From Hyphomicrobiales bacterium (GTDB taxonomy: Bacteria; Pseudomonadota; Alphaproteobacteria; Rhizobiales; Rhizobiaceae), in contig UBQW01000004.1 in assembly GCA_900467745.1 (NCBI GenBank), positions 29,256 to 93,255 of the forward strand: a stretch of 64,000 nt of DNA, given 5' to 3'. Positions 17,028 through 25,588 of this stretch are shown in pieces. The notes below the pieces were generated by a model. The model did no database searches, had not been told where the DNA came from, and saw nothing but the letters and a program-made list of their open reading frames with translations. The translations under genes and the position numbers were made by a program. Every line of letters begins with the position of its first letter. Position 1 is the first letter of the stretch.

Positions 17028-18331
17028 GCAGCATGTCCGATCATCTCTTCGACCTTGTCATCCGCAATGTCCGTATCGAGGAAGATGATGCCCTCGTAGA
17101 TATCGCCGTGCGTGATGGCCTGATCGCCGCGATCGAGCAGAGTTTCAGCTGCGATGCTGTCACGAGCTTCGACGGGAAAGGAAACTTCGCCTTCGGCGGT
17201 TTCGTCGATACGCATGTGCATCTTGACAAGGCCTGCATCCTCGATCGCTGCTCGATCTGCGAGGGAACGCTTACCGAAGCGGTGCGCGAGACAGCACGCG
17301 CAAAGCCCGGCTTCACCGAGGAGGACGTTTACGAGCGAGCCGCCCGCGTCGTCGAGAAGGCAATCGCGCATGGCACGGTGCGGATGCGGACCTTCGTCGA
17401 GATCGATCCCCGCGCCGGCTTTCGCTCCCTTGAGGCGATCAAGCGCATCAGGGCGGATTACGCCTTTGCGATCGACATCGAGATCTGCGCCTTCGCGCAG
17501 GACGGCCTCACCAATGAGCCCGAAACCCTGGTCATGCTCGACGCAGCGCTCGCCGGCGGCGCCGATCTCATCGGTGGCTGCCCCTACACCGACCCCGATC
17601 CCGAAGCCCACATCGCGAGGATCTTCGAACTCGCGGTGAAACACGACGTCGCCGTCGATTTTCACCTCGACTTCAGCCTTGACCCCAACAGAACCGACCT
17701 GCCCGCCGTCATCGCCGCCACGAAACTCCGCGGCTGGCAAGGCCGGGTCTCGATCGGCCACGTCACCAACCTCTCGGCATTGCCGGAGGCATCGGTCATC
17801 GAGATTGCGAAGAACCTCTCCGAGGAAGGGATCGCCCTCACCGTGCTGCCGGCCACCGATCTCTTCCTCAACGGTCGCGGCCAGGACCATCTGGTGCCAC
17901 GTGGCGTCGCTCCCGCCCATATCCTCGCGGCACATGGTGTCGTCACCTCAGTTGCAACCAACAACGTACTCAACCCCTTCACGCCCTATGGCGATGCGTC
18001 GTTGATCCGGATGGCCAATCTCTATGCCAACGTCGCCCAGCTCTCGCGCGACGCGGATATCGCGCAAGTATTCGATATGGTCGGAGTATCAGCCGCCCGC
18101 CAGCTCGGCGTTCCCTACGGCCTTGCGGTGGGCAACGAGGCGACGATCATTCTCGTCGACGCAGCCGGGCCGAAGGCGGCCCTGCGCGAAATCGGCAGGA
18201 TCGTCGCCGGCTGGAAAGGCGGCCGGCAGAGTTTTCACAATGGCGACCCGCAAGTTCACAAACCGCATCGACAGTGCGATTATCCAAATCAAGCAATAAC
18301 TTGCATGACGAAGCTCAGCGATCCGGTATAG
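17024..18331 (+). CDS. Second AtzC/cytosine deaminase-like amidohydrolase
   Basis: 435 residues; its ATG overlaps the previous stop by 4 bases (ATGA). HVH at residues 64-66 (GFVDTHVHLDKACILDR), FHLDFSLDP, SIGHVTNLSAL, and VATNNVLNPFTPYGDASLI where the metal Asp of CodA is normally found, here Asn. The CodA catalytic Glu position is also changed (HLDF). These changes suggest a different reaction or weaker deaminase activity. The last ~30 residues (after SFHNGDP) look unlike the family; another frame carries a stop at 18299, so the true end could differ by a small frameshift. It is the last gene of the importer operon. Confidence 0.82.
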   Translation: MSSMSDHLFDLVIRNVRIEEDDALVDIAVRDGLIAAIEQSFSCDAVTSFDGKGNFAFGGFVDTHVHLDKACILDRCSICEGTLTEAVRETARAKPGFTEEDVYERAARVVEKAIAHGTVRMRTFVEIDPRAGFRSLEAIKRIRADYAFAIDIEICAFAQDGLTNEPETLVMLDAALAGGADLIGGCPYTDPDPEAHIARIFELAVKHDVAVDFHLDFSLDPNRTDLPAVIAATKLRGWQGRVSIGHVTNLSALPEASVIEIAKNLSEEGIALTVLPATDLFLNGRGQDHLVPRGVAPAHILAAHGVVTSVATNNVLNPFTPYGDASLIRMANLYANVAQLSRDADIAQVFDMVGVSAARQLGVPYGLAVGNEATIILVDAAGPKAALREIGRIVAGWKGGRQSFHNGDPQVHKPHRQCDYPNQAITCMTKLSDPV

Positions 18332-18367
18332 ATGGTGATCATCTAATCAACAGCAGCCGGACCTCCC

Positions 18368-19309
18368 GTGGATCAGATACTCGCCATTCGAACATTTGTC
18401 CGCGTCGCCGAGGCCGGCTCGTTTGCCAAAGCTGCGGACACGCTGAACCTGCCCCGCTCCTCCGTCAGCAAACTCGTGCAGGATCTTGAGGGGCATCTCG
18501 GGACCAAGCTGGTCGAGCGCACCACGCGTTCGGTCACGATGACCACGGAGGGTGTGGCCTATCACGAGCGCGCGCTGAAGCTGCTCGCCGATCTTGATGA
18601 CATGGACGGTACGGTCGCCGGCTCCCGCAGCGCGCCCAAGGGAAAGTTGCGCGTCGATATCGGCTCCGTTCTGGCAAACCAGATCCTCATCCCCGCGCTT
18701 TCCGACTTTCAGCACCAGTATCCTGATATCGACCTCATGCTCGGCGTCAGCGATAGACCCGCCGACCTCGTGAGTGAGGGGATCGATTGTGTCATCCGCG
18801 GCGGGGCGCTGGGTGACTCATCGATGAAGGCGCGGAAACTGTGCGAGTTGGACTACGTCATTTGCGCGTCACCCAGCTATCTGGATGGTCTCCAGTTGCC
18901 GGAGCGGCCGGAGGATATCGAGAAGCATCGGATCGTCAGCTACTTCTCCGCCTCATCCGGAAAGCGATTTCCATTGCGGTTTCAACGCGGCGATGAGCGA
19001 AGCGAATATCTCCCGACTTCCAGCGGCATTTCCGTCAACGAGAGCACCGCGCATTTGAATGCGCTGCTGTCGGGACTGGGGATCGGCCAGAGCTTCGGCT
19101 TTCTCGCAAGACCGCACTTCGAGAGCAGCGCGCTGGTCGAACTGTTGCCTGAGTGGAAGCCGGACAATCATCCGCTGCACCTCGTCTACCCAGCCGACCG
19201 TTTTCCAAACCCGCGGCTGCGCGCCTTCACGGAGTGGGCGGCGAAAGTATTCGAAGCCGTCGATGCCAGACGCAATGTGACGACGGAGACCATCCATCCC
19301 CATGGATAA
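18368..19309 (+). CDS. LysR family regulator
   Basis: 313 residues. N-terminal helix-turn-helix (MDQILAIRTFVRVAEAGSFA, then LPRSSVSKLVQDLEGHLG) and a periplasmic-binding-like sensor domain (GKLRVDIGSVLANQILIPAL; CVIRGGALGDSSMKARKL). This matches the large CrgA/YafC-like LysR group. It precedes an SDR and an MDR-type reductase in the same direction with 167 bases between, so it probably regulates that oxidoreductase cluster. Effector unknown. Confidence 0.93.
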   Translation: MDQILAIRTFVRVAEAGSFAKAADTLNLPRSSVSKLVQDLEGHLGTKLVERTTRSVTMTTEGVAYHERALKLLADLDDMDGTVAGSRSAPKGKLRVDIGSVLANQILIPALSDFQHQYPDIDLMLGVSDRPADLVSEGIDCVIRGGALGDSSMKARKLCELDYVICASPSYLDGLQLPERPEDIEKHRIVSYFSASSGKRFPLRFQRGDERSEYLPTSSGISVNESTAHLNALLSGLGIGQSFGFLARPHFESSALVELLPEWKPDNHPLHLVYPADRFPNPRLRAFTEWAAKVFEAVDARRNVTTETIHPHG

Positions 19310-19476
19310 TGTCTCCACCCTGAGCGGCTTCTCGCCGCAAAGCTGACGAACTAACTTCTCCTCATCGGACGGCGACGAGGCCAACAGCCAACGCCACCTC
19401 CCGAACAGTTTCAGAATTTCAACAGGCCGCGCATTCGGGCTGAACCCTTTCGCGCGCCCAGCATCAGGAGAGTAAA

Positions 19477-20232
19477 ATGACCAACAGACTTGAAAACAAG
19501 ATCGCCGTCGTCACCGGAGCAACCAGCGGCATCGGCCTCTCGACCGCCAAGCTCTTCGCCGCCGAAGGCGCTCGCGTCTACATCACCGGCCGCCGCAAGG
19601 ATGCGCTCGATAAGGCAGTGGCCGAGATCGGCCATGGCGCGGTTGGCGTACAGGCCGACTCCTCGAGCAATGCTGATCTCGACAAGCTGTTCGCCCAGGT
19701 GAAGGCGGAACAGGGTCGCCTTGACGCCCTCGTCGTAAACGCCGGCGGCGGCAGCATGCTTCCGCTTGGCCAGATCACCGAGGAGCAGGTCGACGACACC
19801 TTCGGCCGCAACGTGAAGGCCGTGATCTTCACGGTGCAGAAAGCTCTTCCGCTGCTCGGCAAGGGCTCGTCGGTCGTTCTGACCGGCTCGACCGCAGGGA
19901 CCGAAGGCACCGCCGCCTTCTCCGTCTACTCCGCCTCCAAGGCCGCCGTCCGCAACCTCGCCCGCTCCTGGGCGCTTGATCTCAAGGGCACCGGCATCCG
20001 CGTCAACGTCGTCTCGCCCGGCGCCACACGCACCCCTGGCCTCGTCGAGCTTGCCGGCGACGACAAGGAGCAGCAGCAGGGCCTGCTCGACTATCTCGCC
20101 TCGCGCATCCCGCTCGGCCGCGTCGGTGAGTCCGAGGAGATCGCCAAGGCAACTCTGTTCCTCGCTTCCGACGACGCAAGCTTCGTCAACGGCGCCGAGC
20201 TCTTCGCAGACGGTGGTCAGGCCCAGGTCTAA
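19477..20232 (+). CDS. Short-chain dehydrogenase (FabG-like)
   Basis: 251 residues, the standard length of classical SDRs. [13 protein letters not shown] cofactor loop near residue 14, [15 protein letters not shown] with the active Ser, and [12 protein letters not shown] with Tyr and Lys; GAELFADGG at the end. The residue after the second strand ([12 protein letters not shown], with Arg) favours NADP(H). It reduces or oxidises a carbonyl/alcohol pair of unknown substrate. GGAGA lies before the ATG. It is followed at 20291 by an MDR reductase. Confidence 0.95.
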   Translation: MTNRLENKIAVVTGATSGIGLSTAKLFAAEGARVYITGRRKDALDKAVAEIGHGAVGVQADSSSNADLDKLFAQVKAEQGRLDALVVNAGGGSMLPLGQITEEQVDDTFGRNVKAVIFTVQKALPLLGKGSSVVLTGSTAGTEGTAAFSVYSASKAAVRNLARSWALDLKGTGIRVNVVSPGATRTPGLVELAGDDKEQQQGLLDYLASRIPLGRVGESEEIAKATLFLASDDASFVNGAELFADGGQAQV

Positions 20233-20290
20233 CCGCAAAACAGGAGCGGCGAACAGCCGCTCCACTTCTCATTCTCAAGGAGAGCTCGCG

Positions 20291-21292
20291 ATGCGTGCCG
20301 CAGTCTATTTCAAGCATGGCAAGCCTGAGGACGTTCTTCAGGCCGTCGATGTCGAAGATCCCAAGCATCCAGACCACAACGAAGTGCTGATCCGGGTACT
20401 TCTCCGGCCGGTCCACCACGGCGACCTTCTCGGTATAGCAGGACGCTACCAGCCGGGAGCAACGTTGCCGAAAGAGGGCGTGCGCGTCGGCTTCGAAGGC
20501 TACGGCATCGTCGAGGAAGCGGGCAGTGGCGTCGATCTGAAGCCAGGCACCCGCGTCGCCTTCTTCCCCGGCCGAGGCGCGTGGAGCGAAAAGGCAATCG
20601 TCTCGGCCGAATACGTCACCGAAATCCCCGATAACGTATCGGACGAAGCCGCAGCACAGCTGCACGTCAATCCGCTGACGACCGCACTCCTTTTGCGGGC
20701 CGTCGAGACATCCGGCGCGAAGCCGGGCCGCGACGTCGTCGTTCTCACCGCCGCAGGCTCGGCGGTCGCCAGACTGGTGATCGGACTGCTTCTCGATCGC
20801 GGCTTCGACGTCGTGGGTGTCGTCCGGCGCGAAGCCGGCGTGAACGAGCTCAACGTTGTGTTTCCGGATCTCCCGGTGGTTTCCACAGACAAGCCGGGCT
20901 GGCAGGACAAGGTCGTTGCGGCTGCCGACGGCCATCCCATCGGCGTCGTGCTCGACCCTGTTGGCGGCGAGACGGCCAGTGCGGCGGTCGGCCTGCTTGC
21001 CCAAGGCGGTAGCCTGGTCTCCTACGGCGACCTTTCCGGACAGCCGATCTCGGTCCCCGCGCTTTACTTTTCGACACGTGACATCCGGCTGTCGGGCGTG
21101 ACGGTCGGTCGATGGGCGGGCTTGCCCGTAGACGTCCGCAGAGCCGATCTGAAGCTCGCGCTTGAGCTCGCAGCCGGCAAGCCGGAGCTCTTTCAGGTCG
21201 AGCAGAACTTCGATCTCGCAGATGTCGGCAAGGCTGCCGCGCTTGTCGAGAAGCCAGGCAGATCCGGCACGGTTCTGATCGCGTCACGCTAG
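20291..21292 (+). CDS. MDR family oxidoreductase, 2-enoyl reductase/quinone oxidoreductase-like
   Basis: 333 residues from ATG 20291, with AAGGAGAG 5 bases before. The medium-chain dehydrogenase fold is seen in HHGDLLGIAGRYQP, GYGIVEEAGSGVDLKPGTRV, NPLTTALLL and the NADPH region VLTAAGSAVARLVIGLL. No structural or catalytic zinc Cys sets are present, so it belongs to the zinc-free branch near trans-2-enoyl reductase and quinone reductase. It probably reduces an activated double bond with NADPH. The neighbours (SDR, ABM protein, epoxide hydrolases) suggest a detoxification or catabolic pathway. Confidence 0.9.
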   Translation: MRAAVYFKHGKPEDVLQAVDVEDPKHPDHNEVLIRVLLRPVHHGDLLGIAGRYQPGATLPKEGVRVGFEGYGIVEEAGSGVDLKPGTRVAFFPGRGAWSEKAIVSAEYVTEIPDNVSDEAAAQLHVNPLTTALLLRAVETSGAKPGRDVVVLTAAGSAVARLVIGLLLDRGFDVVGVVRREAGVNELNVVFPDLPVVSTDKPGWQDKVVAAADGHPIGVVLDPVGGETASAAVGLLAQGGSLVSYGDLSGQPISVPALYFSTRDIRLSGVTVGRWAGLPVDVRRADLKLALELAAGKPELFQVEQNFDLADVGKAAALVEKPGRSGTVLIASR

Positions 21293-21337
21293 GCGCGACG
21301 CATCCCAAACACACAGTCACCCAAAGGAGAAACGGCC

Positions 21338-21691
21338 ATGGCCGACCACGACAAGACACTGCCGACGAACATGCTCGTCAGCGCCTATTATCGCGTTCAC
21401 CCTGACGATCGGCAGACCTTCATCGACGCGGTGATCCCTGACATGAAGGCGGCAACTGAGATCGACGGGTGCGTCTTCTACGCCTTCGCACAGGATCTGA
21501 CAGATCCGAACACCTTCCACCTTGTCGAGGGCTGGAGAGACGAAGCCGCCTACGAAGCGCACGAGAACTCGCCGATCTTCCTCGAGGCTCTGAGCACTGT
21601 CGTGAAGAATGTCCGAATCCTCGACCGACAGGGTATCCGCTACGATGTCGCAAAGCAGCACATCGATGACCCGCGCGGCCGCGTCTCCTGA
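21338..21691 (+). CDS. Antibiotic biosynthesis monooxygenase (ABM) domain protein
   Basis: 117 residues. The dimeric alpha+beta barrel ABM pattern is visible: MLVSAYYRVHPDDRQTFIDA, YAFAQDLTDPNTFHLVEGW and EAHENSPIFLEAL. Proteins of this size include YgiN-type quinol monooxygenases and cofactor-free monooxygenases. AAAGGAG stands before the ATG. It sits between the MDR reductase and the first epoxide hydrolase in the same direction, so it may act on a quinol or other reactive intermediate of this cluster. Confidence 0.85.
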   Translation: MADHDKTLPTNMLVSAYYRVHPDDRQTFIDAVIPDMKAATEIDGCVFYAFAQDLTDPNTFHLVEGWRDEAAYEAHENSPIFLEALSTVVKNVRILDRQGIRYDVAKQHIDDPRGRVS

Positions 21692-21786
21692 CGCCATCGG
21701 GATCGGATCGCGCCCCCCAGCGGACGCCTCCGATCCCGAAACGCTTGAGAGCGGGCTCAAACAGCAATCAAATCGAGGAATAAGAA

Positions 21787-23055
21787 ATGACCGCCCCATC
21801 GACCGTCGCAACGCGCCGACGCATCCTTCAGTTCGCCCTTGCAGCACCTGCCGTTGCGTCGCTGGCATCCCAGGCGATTGCGGCGCAAGCGGAACCAATG
21901 CTTTCACCGGCAACCGACGCGGTGACGCCTTTCAAGGTGTCCGTTCCGCAGGCCGCGATCGACGATCTGAAGCGCCGTCTCAAGAATACGCGATGGCCCG
22001 ATCAGGAAATCGTCTCGGACTGGTCGCAAGGCGTTCCGCTCCACAAGGCTAAGTCTTTGATCGCCTATTGGGAGCGCAAATATGATTGGCGGAAATTCGA
22101 GAAGCGTATCAATGCGTTTCCGCAGTTTCGCACCCGCATCGATGGGCTCGGTATCCACTTCATCCATATGAAATCGAAGCATGAGAACGCCCTCCCGATC
22201 ATTCTGACGCATGGATGGCCAGGATCGGTCGTCGAGTTCCTCAAGGTCATCGGCCCCCTCACCGACCCTACCGCGCACGGCGGCTCGGCTGAGGACGCTT
22301 TCCATGTCGTCATTCCGTCACAGCCCGGCTTCGGCTTTTCCGACAAGCCGGCCTCGGAAGGATGGACTGTCGTTCGGACCGCCAATGCCTGGGCCACGCT
22401 GATGAAGCGCCTCGGCTACGACAGGTGGGTCGCGCAGGGCGGAGATTGGGGATCGGGCGTGACCCATGCGCTCGGACATGTCCGCCCCGAAGGGCTGGTG
22501 GCAGCCCATGTGAACTGGCCGCTGGTCTTTCCGGAGAAATTGCCCAAGAAACCGACGCCCGAGGAAAAGGCCGCGATGGATGCGGCGATGAAGTTCGCGA
22601 ACGATCAGTTCGGCTACTTCAAGGAGCAGGCGACCCGGCCGCAGACGATCGGATATGCGCTCGCGGATTCGCCGGTCGGCCAGGCAACGTGGATCTATGA
22701 GAAGTTCCAGGCTTGGACGGACAATCGCGGCGAGCCAGAAGACGCGCTGACGATCGATGAGATGCTCGATGACATCTCGCTCTACTGGTTTACGGACACG
22801 GCCGCCTCGTCCGCCCGCATCTACTGGGAGAACGCCCGCAACGGCGGCGGCTTCGACGCCGGCCGGATCGAACTCCCGATGGCAGCCTCGATCTTTCCGA
22901 AGGAGATCTACCGCGCGCCGAAGGCATGGGCCGAAGCCCACTGGCCGAACCTGTTTTACTGGAACGAGGTCGACAAGGGCGGTCACTTCGCCGCATTCGA
23001 GCAACCCGACCTCTTCGCGCAGGAAATGCGCAAGGCCTTCAAATCCATCCGCTGA
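21787..23055 (+). CDS. Epoxide hydrolase, Tat-exported (copy 1)
   Basis: 422 residues. A twin-arginine-like leader (TRRRILQFALAAPAVASLAS, residues 9-28) predicts export. The epoxide hydrolase N-terminal (EHN) domain follows (VTPFKVSVPQAAIDDLKRRL, then TRWPD). The alpha/beta-hydrolase core has HGWPGS, GGDWGSGV (nucleophile Asp in GGDWG), the lid Tyr region, and the C-terminal KGGHFAAFEQP with the catalytic His. It opens epoxides to diols by the two-step Asp-ester mechanism. A close paralog is at 23643; the two share most motifs and both are exported. Between them is an NTF2-like gene. Confidence 0.93.
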   Translation: MTAPSTVATRRRILQFALAAPAVASLASQAIAAQAEPMLSPATDAVTPFKVSVPQAAIDDLKRRLKNTRWPDQEIVSDWSQGVPLHKAKSLIAYWERKYDWRKFEKRINAFPQFRTRIDGLGIHFIHMKSKHENALPIILTHGWPGSVVEFLKVIGPLTDPTAHGGSAEDAFHVVIPSQPGFGFSDKPASEGWTVVRTANAWATLMKRLGYDRWVAQGGDWGSGVTHALGHVRPEGLVAAHVNWPLVFPEKLPKKPTPEEKAAMDAAMKFANDQFGYFKEQATRPQTIGYALADSPVGQATWIYEKFQAWTDNRGEPEDALTIDEMLDDISLYWFTDTAASSARIYWENARNGGGFDAGRIELPMAASIFPKEIYRAPKAWAEAHWPNLFYWNEVDKGGHFAAFEQPDLFAQEMRKAFKSIR

Positions 23056-23084
23056 TCCAACTCTAGCAAAGCCAAGGAAACAAC

Positions 23085-23528
23085 ATGTCTACCAACGAAG
23101 AAATCATCCGGGAACTCTACCGGACCGCCGAAGTGAAGGATGTGGCGGCATTCGTCGCTCTCTTCGCCGAGGACGGCTATTTCTGGGATGTATCGGCCGG
23201 CGCGAAATATTACGGCGACGATATCGGCAAGACGGTCGATATCTACGCCACCGCCTTTCATGACATGCACCGCGAGCTCGGAAACTTCTACGTGACCGAC
23301 GACGTGGTCATCGTGGAACTGACCCTCAACGGCACCCATACCGGCCCTCTCGCGCTGGCAGCCGGCACGATCGCCCCGACGGGCAAGGAAATGCACGCAC
23401 CATGCTGCGACGTCTTCCACCTGAAGGATGGCAAGGTGACGTCCTTCCATTGCTACACTGCCGCAACGATCATCTTCGGCCAGCTTGGCGTGCTCGGCAA
23501 CCTCGGCGCGTCGCTCCAGCAAGCGTGA
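23085..23528 (+). CDS. NTF2-like / SnoaL-type protein
   Basis: 147 residues with the cone-shaped NTF2 pattern: IIRELYRTAEVKDVAAFVAL, FAEDGYFWD, YATAFHDMHRELG, VIVELTLNGTHTGPL, DVFHLKDGKVTSFHCY. Such proteins are cyclases, isomerases or hydrolases such as limonene-type epoxide hydrolases, or small-molecule carriers. No signal peptide. It lies 29 bases after the first epoxide hydrolase, so the two are probably cotranscribed and act on one pathway. The exact reaction is unknown. Confidence 0.85.
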   Translation: MSTNEEIIRELYRTAEVKDVAAFVALFAEDGYFWDVSAGAKYYGDDIGKTVDIYATAFHDMHRELGNFYVTDDVVIVELTLNGTHTGPLALAAGTIAPTGKEMHAPCCDVFHLKDGKVTSFHCYTAATIIFGQLGVLGNLGASLQQA

Positions 23529-23642
23529 AGCGGCTGCGGCCGGTTTCGAAAAGCCGCGGCGCATTCTGATCATCCATGCTGATGGATTGTATCTCCCTGC
23601 GCCGCCGCTTCTGCGCTGGTCGCCTGCCGCCTAGATCAAGGC

Positions 23643-24956
23643 ATGTCTTTGAACCCCAGAATGGAAATGACGATGAACGATGTGAACCCTGATAGCCCCC
23701 GCGATATCGACCCTGGCCGCCGGCTGTTCCTTGGCGCTGCGGCGGCAGTTTCGGCCTTCATGGTGGTCGGTGGAGCGGCGGCGGCAATGCAGTCGACCGG
23801 CGGCATGGAGATGCCCGCTGCGACGAATGCCATCGATCCATTCAAGGTGAAAATCCCGGCCTCAGCAATTGAAGACCTTCGCGCCCGTCTCCGTGCTGCA
23901 CGCCTGCCAGAAAGGGAAGCCGTCTCCGACTGGTCGCAAGGTGCTCCCCTGAGTTCGGTCGAGGCGCTGTTGAAATACTGGCGCGACAGCTACGATATGC
24001 ATCGGCTGGAAAAGCGCCTGAACGCCTACCCACAATTCCGGACCGAGATAGATGGCTTGGGCATTCACTTCATCCATGTGAAGTCGAAACATGCGAATGC
24101 ACGGCCACTGGTCCTGACGCATGGATGGCCTGGTTCCGTCGTCGAATTCCTCAACGTGATCGGCCCGTTGACCGATCCGACAGCCTACGGCGGCAAAGCC
24201 GAGGACGCATTCCACGTCGTTATACCCTCGCTACCGGGCTACGGCTTTTCCGACAAACCGAAGGAGCCCGGTTGGGGCCTGCCGCGGATCGCGCGAGCAT
24301 GGGCGCAGTTGATGCAGCGCCTGGGCTACACGCAATATCATGCGCAAGGTGGCGACTGGGGTGCTGGCGTCACCACATGGATGGCGAAGCAGCATGTAGC
24401 CGGACTGAAAGGTATCCACCTTAACCTGCCCCTGCTGTTTCCGCCGCCGATTGAAGGCACTCCTGATGCGGAAGAGCAGGCATCGATTGCCCAACTGGTC
24501 GCTTTCGGGACCCATGGCTCCGGCTACGCCAAAATACAATCCACCCGCCCGCAGACGATTGGCTATGCGCTTGCGGATTCTCCGACCGGTCAAGCGGCCT
24601 GGATCTACGAAAAATTCGGAGAATGGACCGATGCGGACCATCATCCGGAGAAGGAGCTCGGCTACGACCAGATGCTGGATGACATCATGCTCTACTGGCT
24701 GACGGACACTGCAGCGTCTTCGGCACGGCTCTACGCCGAAAGCTTCGATACCGATTTCAGCCCTCAGAAGCTCGATATCCCGGTCGCGGTCAGCGTGTTC
24801 CCTGCCGAGCTTTACAGACCTCTGAAGATTTGGGGGGACCGTATGTACTCAAAGCTGACCTATTGGAACGAGGCCGCGCATGGCGGGCATTTCGCAGCTT
24901 TCGAACAGCCTGAGATTTTCACCGACGAACTTCGCAAGGCCTTTGCGACCATGTGA
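23643..24956 (+). CDS. Epoxide hydrolase, Tat-exported (copy 2)
   Basis: 437 residues from ATG 23643; ATG 23673 is another possible start. The leader GRRLFLGAAAAVSAFMVVGG looks like a Tat signal. EHN domain (IDPFKVKIPASAIEDLRARL), then HGWPGSVVEFLNVIGPLTDP, the nucleophile GGDWGAGV and the C-terminal HGGHFAAFEQPE with catalytic His. It is a tandem paralog of the gene at 21787; long blocks such as the oxyanion-side HGWPG region and TRPQTIGYALADSP are shared. Two exported copies suggest activity on epoxides outside the cytoplasm. No gene follows closely on this strand for 120 bases. Confidence 0.93.
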   Translation: MSLNPRMEMTMNDVNPDSPRDIDPGRRLFLGAAAAVSAFMVVGGAAAAMQSTGGMEMPAATNAIDPFKVKIPASAIEDLRARLRAARLPEREAVSDWSQGAPLSSVEALLKYWRDSYDMHRLEKRLNAYPQFRTEIDGLGIHFIHVKSKHANARPLVLTHGWPGSVVEFLNVIGPLTDPTAYGGKAEDAFHVVIPSLPGYGFSDKPKEPGWGLPRIARAWAQLMQRLGYTQYHAQGGDWGAGVTTWMAKQHVAGLKGIHLNLPLLFPPPIEGTPDAEEQASIAQLVAFGTHGSGYAKIQSTRPQTIGYALADSPTGQAAWIYEKFGEWTDADHHPEKELGYDQMLDDIMLYWLTDTAASSARLYAESFDTDFSPQKLDIPVAVSVFPAELYRPLKIWGDRMYSKLTYWNEAAHGGHFAAFEQPEIFTDELRKAFATM

Positions 24957-25000
24957 GGCGTGAGACGTCAGAGCACTACAACGAGCCGTGTCGAGCGGGC

Positions 25001-25020
25001 GGCGCAAAAAAGTTTGCGCC
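25001..25020. terminator. Perfect hairpin GGCGCAAA-AAAG-TTTGCGCC
   Basis: Eight-base perfect arms with a 4-base loop, about 45 bases after the epoxide hydrolase stop and 60 bases before the DUF305 start. It could end the upstream transcript; no T run follows on either strand. It ends 4 bases before the GGGAATA promoter-like box of the next operon. Confidence 0.4.
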
Positions 25021-25024
25021 GTTC

Positions 25025-25052
25025 GGGAATAGAACCTCTGCCCGGGTGTCTA
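25025..25052 (+). promoter_or_regulatory. Candidate ECF sigma promoter before the DUF305 operon
   Basis: GGGAATA at 25025-25031 and GTGTCTA at 25046-25052 are separated by 14 bases, near the spacing of -35/-10 elements used by ECF sigma factors, whose -35 boxes often contain GGAA and whose -10 boxes contain GTC. It lies 29 bases before the first gene of an operon that itself encodes an ECF sigma factor, so autoregulation is plausible. The boxes are seen; sigma recognition is inferred. Confidence 0.35.
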
Positions 25053-25080
25053 CCTCAATGTAACAAGAAGGAATAAGCCG

Positions 25081-25572
25081 ATGAACCTTTGGTCCTCCCG
25101 AAAGTCGATGGCTCTTGCTGCCACCATTCTCGCAACTGCGGGCGCCTGCGCCGCCTTCGCCCATGATCCCTCGCAGCACGATCATTCGGCGATGCAGATG
25201 GATGACGCCGGTCCTGAGGCGGCCTATCTCGCGGAAAACGACGCGGCCATGAACAAGATGATGGCGGACATGGAGGTCAAGCCATCAGGCGATGTCGATC
25301 GCGACTTCGTGGCGATGATGACGCCCCATCACCAGGGCGCCATCGAGATGGCGCTCGCCGTCCTCAAGTACGGCAAGAACGAACAGCTCAAGCGCATCGC
25401 GCAGGAGATTATTGTGGATCAACAGCAGGAGATCGCAGCGATGAAGCTTGCGATCGGCGATCCGCTCCCCCCATCCGAAGCGGCCCCAACCCAGGTCGCA
25501 CCGGAGACTACCCCCACCGGATCCGCGCCCAGCAAGACCATGCAGGGCATGGACCCCAACATGAAGATGTAA
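25081..25572 (+). CDS. DUF305 family exported protein
   Basis: 163 residues. Signal peptide 1-27 (SMALAATILATAGACAAFA, cut before HDP). The mature N-terminus is His/Met-rich (HDPSQHDHSAMQMDD), and the DUF305 core has DRDFVAMMTPHHQGAIEMAL and QEIIVDQQQEIAAMKL, a ferritin-like helical pair with conserved His and Glu. The end is also Met-rich (MQGMDPNMKM). These residues suit binding of copper or another metal in the periplasm; the family has no firm function. It is the first gene of the operon with the propeller protein and sigma factor. Confidence 0.88.
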   Translation: MNLWSSRKSMALAATILATAGACAAFAHDPSQHDHSAMQMDDAGPEAAYLAENDAAMNKMMADMEVKPSGDVDRDFVAMMTPHHQGAIEMALAVLKYGKNEQLKRIAQEIIVDQQQEIAAMKLAIGDPLPPSEAAPTQVAPETTPTGSAPSKTMQGMDPNMKM

Positions 25573-25588
25573 CCCAGAGGTCCTCCCA

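Noticed and set aside
18270..18331. A frameshift at the 3' end of the second amidohydrolase
   Set aside because: The last ~30 residues look unusual and another frame stops at 18299, but the catalytic part is intact and I cannot show an error from the sequence alone. It is noted in the gene entry only.
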